A stretch of DNA of 64,000 nucleotides from JADGRB01 sp036267635 (GTDB lineage: Bacteria; Myxococcota_A; Polyangia; Fen-1088), in NCBI GenBank assembly GCA_036267635.1, contig DATAVR010000036.1, forward strand, positions 1 to 64,000, in the 5' to 3' direction. The notes beneath the pieces are model-generated. The model did no database searches, was not told the origin of the DNA, and saw only the letters and a program-made list of their open reading frames with translations. A program made the position numbers and the translations under genes. Within the stretch, counting starts at the first letter, position 1. Every line of letters starts with the position of its first letter. Shown here one piece after another: positions 45,116-53,672 of this stretch.

Positions 45116-47880
45116 GGGCCGCGCGATGCTCGGACGGCGACGAGGGCCTCGTCAAGGACCGGATCGCGCCCCGTGCGCAGCGCGGCCCGCGTCTCGACCA
45201 CCCGCTTGTCGGGCTGAACGCCGCGCCCCTCGAGCAGGACGCCCTTCGGCGTTTTGAAGTCGGCCACCACGTACTGCATGATCGCGCCGCCCGGCAGCGC
45301 CTCGACCACCGACGGCAACACCGCCCCGAGCGATGCGTCGCCCACCACCACGGCGCGCTTGGCCTCCTGCAGCCCGGCTGCCAACATCTCGGAGGTCGAG
45401 GCGGTCCCCTCGTCGGTGAGGATCGCCAGCGGGCCCAAGAACGGCTTCTCGCCGAGCTCCGGCTTGGCGGTCAGCGTCTGGCCGAAGTCGCGGAATTTGA
45501 GCGTCCCCAGCGTCACCGGCGCGTTCACGAACAGCGAGGCGACCGGGATCGACATGGCCCCCTGGCCGCCCGGGTTGCCGCGCAGATCGAGCACCACCGC
45601 GCGCACGTGGTCCCGCTGGAAGCGCGCGATCGCCTTCTTGAGCTCGCCCAGCACCGGCTCGACGAAGAAGATGTTGAACGCCACCACGCCGACGTTGCCG
45701 GTCTCGTAGGCGCGCACCTCAGGGTAGATGGGCGGCAGGTGGCCGAGCTGCACCGGCACGCCGTGCGGCGGATCGCGCGTCAGCACCACCTTGCCGGGGC
45801 GATCGTGCTCGTCGAGGTAGGCGACCGTCACCCGCGTGCCGGGCGGGCCGGCCAGCCGCCGCGTCGCCGCGCGGCGGATCGCGAACCGCTCCTCGACCGG
45901 GCGGAGCGCGCGCGACGAATCGTGCGGCGCCTCGATCGGCCGCCCGCCGATCTGCGTGACCACGAACCCCGGCGCCAGGCCCGCCCGTTCGGCGGCCGAG
46001 CCAGCGCGCACCCGCGTGATGGTGGGGCGCCCCTCGATGACGCGCACGGTGAGGCCGGGATCTCCGATCCCCTCCAGGACCGGTTGCGGTGCTCCGGCCC
46101 CCGCCGGCGCCTCGCCCGGCTCCGCCGTCTCCTCGGCGGCGACCTCGTCCTCGTCGCCCGGGCCGGTGATCATCATGTGCGACTGACCGAGCTCGCCGAT
46201 CATCTGGTTCAGCAGGCGGTAGAAGGCGGCCTCCGAGGGGGCCGCGATGGCCAGCGGCTCGTACTTGGCGCGCACGGCGTTCCAGTCGAGCCCGCCCAGC
46301 GTCTTGTCGTAGTGCTTGTCGCGCACCGTCCGCCAGGCGGCGTCGAGGATCGATCGCCGCAGCTGCGTGCGGGCGTCGTCGGCGCCGCTCGCCGTCACGG
46401 CGGGCGGCGGCGCGAACGGCGGTGGCTGAACGACGGCGGGCGGCGCCGTTGCCGCGGGCGTCGCCGTCGCCGGCGTGACCGGCGGGGGTGGCGGCGGCAC
46501 GGCGCAGCCGGCGGGGACGATGGCCAGCGCCAAGGTCAACGCCAGCGCCAGCGTGGCCGCCAAGGCGCGCCCCACCTTGGCCCCGTCGCGCGCGGCCGCC
46601 TCCGGGCCCGCGTAGCCGGTGACGTCGCCGCAGGCGTAGACGCCGGCGGCCGTGGTGGCGCCGTGCGCGTCGACGACGGCGACGAACCCGCCGCGCGCGG
46701 CGTCGAAGGCGACGGCGGCGCCGTGCTGCCGCGGCAACTCCGAGGCGGGCGAGGGGAGCGTGGCCACGGCGACCAGATCGCCGGCGACCTTGCGCGTGCC
46801 GTCCGGCGATTCCACCTCCAGGCCGCGGACGCGGTTCGTTCCCCGGGCGCCCACGACCGTCTCGCGCGCGAGGTCGACGCGCAGGGTGGCCACTCCGGCG
46901 GCGGCGAGCCCGCGCGCGAGCGCCGCGGCGGTCGGCGCGCCGTCGAGGATGATCACCTTCGCCTTCGGCGGCACCGGCCGTACGCCCCAGTGAAAGGCCA
47001 GCCGCCCGCAGGCGCGCGCCGAGATCACGCCCGGGCGATCGTTGTCGGCGAACGGCAGGTTCTGATCGTACCCGCCCGTCGCGTAGAGGTAGCGGCGCGC
47101 TTGCACGCGCAGGAGGCGTCCGCCCGCGACCACCGCCAGCAGGCCGCGCCCGTCCGGCCCCTCGTCCTCGGGGTAGTAGCCGATGGCCGTCGCGCACGGG
47201 GTGAGCCGCGCGCCGCCGCCGCGCGCCGCCGCCGCCAGCTCGGTGGCGCGCCCGGTGCCGGCCGCCTCCGCCAGCAGCGAGCCGCCCGGGGTCGCCTGCT
47301 CGTCGTAGAGCGCGACGCGCGCGCCCGGCGCCGCCTCGGCGATCGCGCGCGCGGCCGCCAGGCCGGCCGGGCCGCCGCCGATCACGCAGGCGTCGAGCGT
47401 CTCGTCGCGCGGCGCCAGCTTGGTGCTGGCCGGCGTATCGGGCAGCGTCCCCGCGCCGCCCATCTCGCGCACCAGCTTGAGGAAGAGAGCGTTGCCGGTG
47501 CGGCTGCTGGTCATCATCGTGTGGTGGTCCATCCCCTCGGGGAAGAGCCAGTCGGCGGCGGCCAGCAGATCGACGTCGGCGCTGGGAAAGGCGTTCTGGC
47601 GCGCGCAGCCGAGATCGGCGCGAACGGGCGTCAGGCAGGCGCGCTGGTTGGGGCGTCCGTCGATGCGCAGGAAGCAGGCGGCGCAGTGTCCGTCGAGGCA
47701 AAAGAACCCGCGCGGGCGGTGGTACTTCGACGAGCGCGCCAGCGTCTGGATCCCCGCGGCGTGGAGCGCGACGGCGATCGGCTCGCCTTCGAAGGCGGCC
47801 ACGGCCGCCCCCTCGAAGTCGATCGTGACGGGCAGTCCACGGGGCGCGCCGGGGGGAAGGTCTCGCAGATCGGGGGACAC
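45112..47880 (-). CDS. 2Fe-2S/FAD dehydrogenase alpha-like subunit open in frame into an S41 PDZ peptidase
   Basis: One uninterrupted 922-residue frame. Residues 15-90: ferredoxin-like [2Fe-2S] domain, C61, C66, C69, C82. Residues 160-435: FAD/NAD(P) dinucleotide folds (ACVIGGGPAGLAAARAIAE; GVYACGDVTGYAGPEAAA), like sarcosine oxidase alpha or HcnA+HcnB. Residues 436-460 read as a lipoprotein signal (VGRALAATLALALTLALAI, lipobox PAGC). After a Pro/Ala spacer: a PDZ-like domain (ITRVRAGSAAERAGLAPGFV) and an S41 protease core with DEGTASTSEM (Ser about 828). The GKG Lys of CtpA is absent (GDASLGAVLP), as in the S41B-like subgroup. Either a signal-anchored fusion protein, or two genes where the second starts at the GTG at 46575, with the stop of the first lost in this strain or by sequencing error. 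Confidence 0.85.
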   Translation of the reverse strand: MSPDLRDLPPGAPRGLPVTIDFEGAAVAAFEGEPIAVALHAAGIQTLARSSKYHRPRGFFCLDGHCAACFLRIDGRPNQRACLTPVRADLGCARQNAFPSADVDLLAAADWLFPEGMDHHTMMTSSRTGNALFLKLVREMGGAGTLPDTPASTKLAPRDETLDACVIGGGPAGLAAARAIAEAAPGARVALYDEQATPGGSLLAEAAGTGRATELAAAARGGGARLTPCATAIGYYPEDEGPDGRGLLAVVAGGRLLRVQARRYLYATGGYDQNLPFADNDRPGVISARACGRLAFHWGVRPVPPKAKVIILDGAPTAAALARGLAAAGVATLRVDLARETVVGARGTNRVRGLEVESPDGTRKVAGDLVAVATLPSPASELPRQHGAAVAFDAARGGFVAVVDAHGATTAAGVYACGDVTGYAGPEAAARDGAKVGRALAATLALALTLALAIVPAGCAVPPPPPPVTPATATPAATAPPAVVQPPPFAPPPAVTASGADDARTQLRRSILDAAWRTVRDKHYDKTLGGLDWNAVRAKYEPLAIAAPSEAAFYRLLNQMIGELGQSHMMITGPGDEDEVAAEETAEPGEAPAGAGAPQPVLEGIGDPGLTVRVIEGRPTITRVRAGSAAERAGLAPGFVVTQIGGRPIEAPHDSSRALRPVEERFAIRRAATRRLAGPPGTRVTVAYLDEHDRPGKVVLTRDPPHGVPVQLGHLPPIYPEVRAYETGNVGVVAFNIFFVEPVLGELKKAIARFQRDHVRAVVLDLRGNPGGQGAMSIPVASLFVNAPVTLGTLKFRDFGQTLTAKPELGEKPFLGPLAILTDEGTASTSEMLAAGLQEAKRAVVVGDASLGAVLPSVVEALPGGAIMQYVVADFKTPKGVLLEGRGVQPDKRVVETRAALRTGRDPVLDEALVAVRASRGP
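46520..46575 (-). other. in-frame lipoprotein signal and alternative GTG start within the fused frame
   Basis: GTG at 46575-46573 would begin a 487-residue S41 lipoprotein: basic n-region, ~16-residue hydrophobic core, PAGC lipobox. The same codons finish the FAD domain in the long frame. No clear ribosome site is seen upstream (nearest purine run GGGGCCAAG). Confidence 0.5.
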
Positions 47881-47937
47881 GTGCTTAATCTACCAGTCGC
47901 AGCCGCCGGCATATTCGGCGGAGAGGAGAAAACCCGA

Positions 47938-48441
47938 ATGACGAATCGATTCGTTCGCGCGATCGCCGCCGGCACGATGCTCACCATGGGCGGCCAGATC
48001 GGCTGCGGCTACATCCTTCACCCCGAGCGGCGCGGAATCCAGAGCGGCGTCATCGACGGCGCCACGATGGTCATGGACATCCTCTGGCTGATCCCTGGGA
48101 TCATCCCCGGCGTCGTCGCGCTGGTGGTCGATTTTTCGAGCGGTGGGATCTACGCCAGCGGCACCCGCCGGGTGGCGCTCCGCCTGTCGCCCGACGGCCG
48201 TGTGGCGCTGCAGGTCCCGCACATGGCGCGGCCGGGGCGGGTCGAGCTCCGGCTGGTCACGGCCTCACACGAGGTCCTCGCCCACCAGACGGTCCTGGTC
48301 GGGCCTGGCCACAGCAAAGGCGAGTGGGTCGAGCTGCAGCTCGGCGCGCCGGCCAAAGGGCCGGTCTATCTCGAGGTGGAGACCGAGAGCGGGCAATCGG
48401 CGCGGCTGGCGAGCGCGATCGACACGGCGCCCGCGCGATAG
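47938..48441 (+). CDS. small membrane/lipoprotein-like protein, unknown
   Basis: 167 residues, ATG preceded by GGAGAGGAG, a strong ribosome site. N-terminal hydrophobic segment ending MGGQIGCGYILHPERRG (possible lipid-attachment Cys in a weak lipobox), a second membrane segment (DILWLIPGIIPGVVALVVDF), then a ~100-residue beta-rich domain (RRVALRLSPDGRVALQVPH, GRVELRLVTASHEVLAHQTV). Divergent from the fused oxidoreductase gene with a 57-base shared intergenic region. I do not recognise a family. Confidence 0.7.
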   Translation: MTNRFVRAIAAGTMLTMGGQIGCGYILHPERRGIQSGVIDGATMVMDILWLIPGIIPGVVALVVDFSSGGIYASGTRRVALRLSPDGRVALQVPHMARPGRVELRLVTASHEVLAHQTVLVGPGHSKGEWVELQLGAPAKGPVYLEVETESGQSARLASAIDTAPAR

Positions 48442-48450
48442 CCCTCGCCG

Positions 48451-49035
48451 TTACAAACCCGCCACGCTCAAGCCGAGGGTGACCAGGCCTGAAATCAGGA
48501 CGGCGGCGCCGGCGACGCGCGCCCGCCGGAGGCGCGACGGATCGCGCGCGCGGGCCGCGTCGACGGCCGCGCGGAGGTAGGCGAGCCCGCCCCACAGCAC
48601 CAAGGCGAGCTCCACTGCCGCGGTCGCCAGCGGCCATCGCCAGAGGCCGAAGCCGACGTGCGGCGCGTCGGCGGGCGCGCCCGGCCAAAGCGGCATGTCG
48701 TGCCGGTGCACGATCAGATCGAGAATCCAGTGTGAGAAGACGACCGCCCCGAGCACCACCGCCGCGCGCCGCCCCCAGCGCCAGGCCGCCGGCAGCGCGA
48801 AGACGAGCGACAGCACGACGGCCCCGACCAACGAGTGCGTGTAATCGGCGTGGATGATCCCGTTGCCGTAGCCGGCCGGCCCGCCGCCGATGGTGTCGAT
48901 GCGCTCGAGGTGGGTCAGAAACAGCGGCACGAACACCACGTCGAGCCACTGCGTCGCCAGCATGAGCGCCCAGAGCGGGACCGCCGTCTCTCGCGCCTTC
49001 ACGCCGGCGGCCAGGCCGAAGTGCCCGGCGATCAC
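48451..49035 (-). CDS. polytopic membrane protein, DUF457/YdjM-like
   Basis: 194 residues from the GTG at 49035, which overlaps the stop of a tiny upstream gene (GTGA) and follows a GGGGAGAAG ribosome site. Four to five membrane segments. IAGHFGLAAGVKARE at the start, IIHADYTHSLVGAVVLSL near 75 and HWILDLIVHRHDMPLWPG near 115 resemble the DUF457 membrane-bound metal-dependent hydrolase-like family, whose His and Asp residues are thought to bind metal. Substrate unknown. It converges on the gene at 47938 with nine bases between. Confidence 0.72.
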   Translation of the reverse strand: MIAGHFGLAAGVKARETAVPLWALMLATQWLDVVFVPLFLTHLERIDTIGGGPAGYGNGIIHADYTHSLVGAVVLSLVFALPAAWRWGRRAAVVLGAVVFSHWILDLIVHRHDMPLWPGAPADAPHVGFGLWRWPLATAAVELALVLWGGLAYLRAAVDAARARDPSRLRRARVAGAAVLISGLVTLGLSVAGL

Positions 49036-49133
49036 GGCCGCTTCTCCCCGTCCCGCGGCCGCGGCCACGGCAGCTTGGCGTCGATGATCCCGACGACCAC
49101 CACGAACAGCAGCAACCCGAGAAAGAACGACAC
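49032..49133 (-). CDS. 33-residue membrane protein
   Basis: GTG at 49133 starts a short frame with one membrane segment (VSFFLGLLLFVVVVGIID) and a basic/Pro-rich tail (PWPRPRDGEKRP). It overlaps the DUF457-like gene by GTGA at 49032-49035, and the downstream gene's start depends on it for coupling. No good ribosome site is visible, so the evidence is the overlap and the composition. Confidence 0.4.
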   Translation of the reverse strand: MSFFLGLLLFVVVVGIIDAKLPWPRPRDGEKRP

Positions 49134-49165
49134 GGCAAGGGAAGGATAACCCCGCCGCGCCGAGG

Positions 49166-49366
49166 CTACTCCTCGAAAAGCTCGTCGATGAAGGCGGCGT
49201 CGACCAAGAACAGCCGATCGGGATCGGGGCGCAACGCGACGAGCACCGAGGTGGTCATGCCATCGTTGTCGGTCATGATGGCCTGGACCAGGGTGTGGTC
49301 CTTGGCCAGCCTCGTCGCGGCCGCGCGGTAGCGACGCAGGTGCTTCGAGAGGCGTGACGGCGTCAC
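49166..49366 (-). CDS. 66-residue protein, unknown
   Basis: GTG at 49366, five bases after the stop of the AgmX-like gene, with AAGG just before. The product is basic at the start (SRLSKHLRRYRAAATRLAKD) and ends with hydrophobic/acidic residues (RLFLVDAAFIDELFEE). It could be a small cytosolic helical-plus-strand protein. The frame remains open upstream across the AgmX gene, but the spacing and ribosome site favour the short version. Confidence 0.5.
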   Translation of the reverse strand: MTPSRLSKHLRRYRAAATRLAKDHTLVQAIMTDNDGMTTSVLVALRPDPDRLFLVDAAFIDELFEE

Positions 49367-49371
49367 GACCT

Positions 49372-50160
49372 TCAGCCTGCCCGAGAGGTGTCGTCGAAGT
49401 TGCGGGGGGCCGTCGGCCAGCTCCCGTCGGGATTCGCCCGCGGGATGTCCTCGCGCAGGAAGGTATCCGCCAACAGGCAGCGCAGGCCACGCTCGAGATC
49501 GTCGGGGGTTTGGACGCTCACCTTCAAGCTGTCGAAGGCATGGAACGACCGCACACCGGCGATTCCGTCCGACCGCGGTTTCCCGTCGCAGGCCTCGCGG
49601 CCCGTCCCCGAGTCGAGGTTGAACCCCTCGATCGCCAGCAGATAGGCCGACCCCTTCCGAATCGCGGGCGTGTCGGCCCAACGGATTGCGCCGAGCCAGT
49701 TTCGTGCAATCTCGACGGCCGTCGCGCCACCGGCCGGCACCAGGGGCCACTGACGGGGAATTCCCAGGCGGACGCCATCGCGCCGGACGATGAAAGGGTA
49801 GGAGATCTCGAGAGGGCCCGCGGGCGGCGGCGTGAAACGCATTCTCTCCACCACCGCCCGCACGCACGCGGTGAGGGTCGGATCGCCGAGCTCGTCCAGC
49901 TCCGCGCGGGAATGCCTGACCGCGCCCGTCACGTCGATCGTCCAGCCCACGAACAATCGACCGTCGAGAGCCGGATCGCGGGCGTGGGCCGGTTCGTGGC
50001 AACGCCGGAGCGCGCCCAGAGCTCTCTCGACGGTGGCCGTGACGGTCTGCGGGCCCGACGGCGTCGCAATGTCGGCTGAGGCGTCCGCGCTCGCGTCCGC
50101 TGCGCCGGCGGCCCGGGCCGGCCGGCCGCCCTGGAGGATCGCCAGCCCGAGGGCCATCAC
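49372..50160 (-). CDS. AgmX/PglI C-terminal-domain exported protein
   Basis: 262 residues. Start at GTG-ATG (50160). A hydrophobic N-terminus with Ala-rich end (RPARAAG) suggests export, although basic residues are few. Residues about 40-125 match the AgmX/PglI C-terminal domain (TonB-like, found in Myxococcus gliding protein AgmX): ALRRCHEPAH, LFVGWTIDVTGAVRHSRAEL, LGDPTLTACVRAVVERMRF. The remaining ~135 residues have no recognised fold and hold a few Cys. It may bind other envelope proteins. Divergent from the ABC exporter gene with a 136-base gap. Confidence 0.75.
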   Translation of the reverse strand: MMALGLAILQGGRPARAAGAADASADASADIATPSGPQTVTATVERALGALRRCHEPAHARDPALDGRLFVGWTIDVTGAVRHSRAELDELGDPTLTACVRAVVERMRFTPPPAGPLEISYPFIVRRDGVRLGIPRQWPLVPAGGATAVEIARNWLGAIRWADTPAIRKGSAYLLAIEGFNLDSGTGREACDGKPRSDGIAGVRSFHAFDSLKVSVQTPDDLERGLRCLLADTFLREDIPRANPDGSWPTAPRNFDDTSRAG

Positions 50161-50296
50161 GATCGTCCGCCGTGCTACGGACAGAGTGTACTAGAGGTCG
50201 CAGAGGCGTCGCTGGTCCTCGCGCTCCCGCGACGGCGCGGCAGCTCGGTTGCAAGTAGCTTTGCGCCTCGGGGCCGCGTATCTCTAGCGACGCCAC

Positions 50297-51307
50297 ATGA
50301 AACCGATCGTCTCCGTCCAAGGGCTGACCAAGACCTACGCCTCGGGGTTCGTGGCGCTGAAGAGGATCGATCTCGAGATCGGCAAGGGGGAGATCTTCGC
50401 GTTGCTCGGGCCGAACGGCGCCGGCAAGACGACGCTCATCAACATCATCTGCGGCATCGTCACGCCGTCGAGCGGCACGGTGTCAGCCGACGGCCACGAC
50501 ATCGTGCGCGACTACCGCGCGGCGCGCTTCCGCATCGGTCTCGTCCCGCAGGAGCTGACCACCGACGCGTTCGAGACGGTGTGGGCCACGGTCAGCTTCA
50601 GCCGGGGGCTGTTTCGGCGACCCGCCAACCCGGCCTATGTCGAGAAGGTGCTGCGCGAGCTGTCGCTGTGGGACAAGCGGCAGAGCAAGATCATGACGCT
50701 GTCGGGGGGGATGAAGCGCCGGGTGATGATCGCCAAGGCGCTGGCGCACGAGCCGGAGATCTTGTTTCTCGACGAGCCGACCGCCGGCGTCGACGTCGAG
50801 CTCCGGCGGGACATGTGGGCGCTGGTGCGGCGGCTGCGCGAAAGCGGCGTCACCATCATTCTCACCACGCACTACATCGACGAGGCCGAGGAGATGGCCG
50901 ATCGGATCGGCATCATCAACAAAGGCGAGCTGGTCGTCGTCGAGGAGAAGACGAAGTTGATGCAGAAGCTCGGCAAGCGGCAGCTCACGCTCAACCTTCA
51001 AGAGCCGATGGCGGAGCTGCCGGCCGCCCTGGCTGGCTGGCCGCTGGCGCTCAAGGCGCACGGCAACCAGCTGGAGTACACCTTCGACACGCGCGAGGCG
51101 GGGCAGGGGGGCACGGCGGCCGGAGACAAGCCGCAGGACATCCCGTCGCTGTTGCGGCGGCTGGGCGAGATCGGGATCGGGTTCAAAGATCTCTCGACCA
51201 GCCAGAGCTCGCTGGAGGAGATCTTCGTGAACCTGGTCAGCGACGGCAGCCACGCCGCCGCCCACGCGGGCCAGTCCGGCAACATCGAAAGCGGGAGACG
51301 CTCGTGA
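50297..51307 (+). CDS. ABC-2 exporter ATP-binding protein
   Basis: 336 residues. Walker A GPNGAGKTT near residue 40, signature LSGGMKRR near 138, Walker B ILFLDEPTAGVD near 157 and the H-loop TTHYIDEAEE near 193. The C-terminal ~110 residues are the accessory domain found in drug/polysaccharide exporters of the CcmA/NodI type. It forms a transporter with the permease that follows at a GTGA overlap (51304-51307). ATP hydrolysis drives export of an unknown substrate. Confidence 0.93.
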   Translation: MKPIVSVQGLTKTYASGFVALKRIDLEIGKGEIFALLGPNGAGKTTLINIICGIVTPSSGTVSADGHDIVRDYRAARFRIGLVPQELTTDAFETVWATVSFSRGLFRRPANPAYVEKVLRELSLWDKRQSKIMTLSGGMKRRVMIAKALAHEPEILFLDEPTAGVDVELRRDMWALVRRLRESGVTIILTTHYIDEAEEMADRIGIINKGELVVVEEKTKLMQKLGKRQLTLNLQEPMAELPAALAGWPLALKAHGNQLEYTFDTREAGQGGTAAGDKPQDIPSLLRRLGEIGIGFKDLSTSQSSLEEIFVNLVSDGSHAAAHAGQSGNIESGRRS

Positions 51308-52080
51308 GCGACGTCGGCTTCAACCGCACCGGCGTCTGGGCGCTCTATCGATTCGAGATGGCGCGCTTCGTCCGCACGCTGCTCCAGAGCGTGGTCACGC
51401 CGGTGATCTCGACGTCGCTCTACTTCGTGGTCTTCGGGTCGGCGATCGGCTCGCGCATGTCGCGGGTGGGCGGCGTCTCCTACGGCGCCTTCATCGTGCC
51501 GGGCCTGATCATGCTGTCGGTCCTCACCGCCAGCATCTCCAACGCCTCGTTCGGGATCTACTTCCCCAAGTTCACCGGCACCATCTACGAGATCCTCTCG
51601 GCGCCGATCTCCTACCTCGAGATGATCATCGGCTACGTCGGCGCCGCTGCGACCAAGGCGATCAGCCTCGGGCTCATCATCCTGGCGACCGCCACCCTGT
51701 TCGTCCCCGTCGAGGTGCACCACCCGCTCTGGATGATCGCCTTCCTGCTGCTGACCGCGGTGACGTTCAGCCTGTTCGGCTTCGTGATCGGCATCTGGGC
51801 GGGTGGCTTCGAGCAGCTGCAGCTGATCCCGATGCTGATCGTCACGCCGCTGACCTTTCTCGGGGGCGCCTTCTACTCGATCGACATGCTGCCGGCGCGC
51901 TGGCGCACGGTGGCGCTCTTCAACCCGGTCGTCTATCTGGTGAGCGGCTTCCGCTGGGCCTTCTACGACACCGCCGACGTGGCGGTCGGCATCAGCCTGG
52001 CGATGACCTCGGGCTTCCTGGTGGTCCTGCTGATCGTCGTCGGCTGGATGTTCAAGAGCGGCTACCGTCTGAAGAAGTAG
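51304..52080 (+). CDS. ABC-2 exporter permease
   Basis: 258 residues, GTG start overlapping the ATPase stop. Six membrane segments and the ABC-2 core: RTLLQSVVTPVISTSLYFVVFGSAIG, the FGIYFPKFTGTIYEILSAPIS loop, and LTFLGGAFYSIDMLPARWR, characteristic of NodJ/DrrB-type permeases. Works as a dimer with the ATPase. Convergent with the BON gene, 33 bases apart; no clear terminator seen. Confidence 0.93.
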   Translation: MSDVGFNRTGVWALYRFEMARFVRTLLQSVVTPVISTSLYFVVFGSAIGSRMSRVGGVSYGAFIVPGLIMLSVLTASISNASFGIYFPKFTGTIYEILSAPISYLEMIIGYVGAAATKAISLGLIILATATLFVPVEVHHPLWMIAFLLLTAVTFSLFGFVIGIWAGGFEQLQLIPMLIVTPLTFLGGAFYSIDMLPARWRTVALFNPVVYLVSGFRWAFYDTADVAVGISLAMTSGFLVVLLIVVGWMFKSGYRLKK

Positions 52081-52113
52081 CCCGCGGCGCGTCCGCCGCC
52101 GTTCGTCGTGGAT

Positions 52114-52482
52114 TTACTGAGGGGCCGGCGCGTTCGGCGCCTGGATGAGGAGCCGCAGCTGGTTGTTGACCATGGCCACGCCCGGCATGGCGCGCGCGAT
52201 GTCGTTCGCGGCGCTGCGGGCGAAGTTGTTCGGCACCGAGCCGACCAGCGTCACGACGCCCGTGTCCGACGTGGCCACGGTGATCACCGACCCCCGCATC
52301 ACCCGCTCGCTGGCCAGGCCGGCCCTCACGCTGGCCGTGACGAGGTCGGCCTGCGTCGCGCCCGGCCCATCGCCGCTGTTGTTCCCGTCGGACGTAAAAG
52401 CGCCCGGGTTGCCCCCTGAATCCGCCAGCGCGGGCGTCGCCAGCGCCGCGACCATCACCATCGCGCCCCACAAACGCCTCAT
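52114..52482 (-). CDS. periplasmic BON-domain protein
   Basis: 122 residues. ATG at 52482 with AGGAGG nine bases upstream (a TTG further up is not needed). Signal peptide ending ALADS, a Gly/Asn-rich linker, then one BON domain (DLVTASVRAGLASERVMRGS, VVTLVGSVPNNFARSAANDIARAMPGVAMVNNQL). BON domains (as in OsmY) bind phospholipid and help maintain the envelope. It sits alone between the exporter genes and a lipoprotein gene. Confidence 0.88.
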   Translation of the reverse strand: MRRLWGAMVMVAALATPALADSGGNPGAFTSDGNNSGDGPGATQADLVTASVRAGLASERVMRGSVITVATSDTGVVTLVGSVPNNFARSAANDIARAMPGVAMVNNQLRLLIQAPNAPAPQ

Positions 52483-52593
52483 GCGCAACGCCTCCTGTCA
52501 CCTTCAATGTGGCGATCCCTGCCGCGCCTGCAACCTGGAGCGGAGAGTCCCAGGGTTGAGTCGGCGTCGAGTCAGCGTCGAGTCGGCGCTGAC

Positions 52594-53478
52594 TCAGAAC
52601 GACAGGGAGAGGGAGACGTTCGCGGTGCCGGCATCGGCCCCTAAACCCGACAGGGAGGCGGCCAGGTTGCCGTGCACCTGGTAGTACGAGGAATCGTCGC
52701 CGCCGCCGTCCTGCGGGTACGGCATGACAGAGGTCAGGTTCAGCGTCCACGAGCCTCCCGGCGTGGTCGAGTCGCCCACGCAGTCCGACGAGGCGGTGGC
52801 GGCGTAGGTGATCACTGGTTCGGTGGGGGCGCAGGCCGGACCGGAGTACGACCTCGTCGCTTGGCAGCCTGGCGGGCAATCGGAGTCGCTCGACACGGCG
52901 GCGTCCGTCGTGCAATCCACCGTGGACGGCACGGGCAGGTCAGCGCTCAGCACGACGCTGCCGCAGGTCTGCGTGTCGGCGTAGCTCCCGCTGCTCGCGG
53001 TGCCGAGGCCGATGTAAACGTGGAGCTCTCCGGCGAGAGCGTCCGCCGGGTCCTGAAACCGAATCCGGTCGGCGGGCGTTCCGGTGACGACGTTGTCGAT
53101 GTTGAGCGCGATCTGAGGGGCCCCGCCGTCGGCGGCGGGCGTGCTCTGCAGGTACGCGAACGCGCCGCCCGCGCAGACGATGCCGTTCAGGCCGGAGCCG
53201 GAGAAGCTGCCGTTCGCCGGGCCGGCCTGGGGCTCGATGTCGGCGATGTCGACGCAGGCGCCGCCGTCGAACGGGGCGAGGCCGTCAGCGGTCACCACGG
53301 CGCCGTCGGTCACCGCGCCGGAGGATCCGCCTCCGCCGCTTCCAACGCTGCCGCCGCTACCGCCCTGGCCAGCCCGAAAGCCGGCGGCGTCGGGTGGCCC
53401 GCACGCCGCGGCGAACGCCACCGACGGAATGACCACCAGAACGAGCATCGATCCCCACGGTCGCCTGAGTTTCGACAT
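52594..53478 (-). CDS. Gly-linker lipoprotein, unknown
   Basis: 294 residues from ATG 53478, with a textbook GAGGAGG six bases before it. Lipobox FAAAC, a Gly/Ser linker (GQGGSGGSVGSGGGGSSG), then ~240 residues rich in Asp, Thr, Ser and Cys that look like a beta-sandwich with about seven Cys. No enzymatic motif. It belongs to the group of linker lipoproteins at 34101, 56611, 57927 and 61329. Divergent from the M48 peptidase gene; 194 bases lie between with no other gene. Confidence 0.75.
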   Translation of the reverse strand: MSKLRRPWGSMLVLVVIPSVAFAAACGPPDAAGFRAGQGGSGGSVGSGGGGSSGAVTDGAVVTADGLAPFDGGACVDIADIEPQAGPANGSFSGSGLNGIVCAGGAFAYLQSTPAADGGAPQIALNIDNVVTGTPADRIRFQDPADALAGELHVYIGLGTASSGSYADTQTCGSVVLSADLPVPSTVDCTTDAAVSSDSDCPPGCQATRSYSGPACAPTEPVITYAATASSDCVGDSTTPGGSWTLNLTSVMPYPQDGGGDDSSYYQVHGNLAASLSGLGADAGTANVSLSLSF

Positions 53479-53672
53479 CGGGCCTCCTCGCCTGGGCGCC
53501 TCCTGCTGTCGTCGGCCTACGAGCGCCGCTGATCTTGCTCCCGGGGACGCGCGAAGCAAGGCCCTAAAACGAAATTCACGGCGCGAGGTTCGTAACAGAC
53601 TTTCGCAGCTCCGGCCCGTCGTCACCCAGCGTTCGCATGGCTCCGGCGCGCCCGCGGTGCCAGATTGACCGC

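Noticed and set aside
45112..46575. Inactive S41 protease because the CtpA Lys is missing
   Set aside because: The GKG Lys is absent but the GxxxLGAVLP form occurs in the S41B-like subgroup, so loss of activity cannot be concluded.
45607..47937. Long + strand extension upstream of the gene at 47938
   Set aside because: It runs antisense through the S41/FAD frame; the ATG at 47938 has a strong ribosome site and the N-terminal signal begins there.
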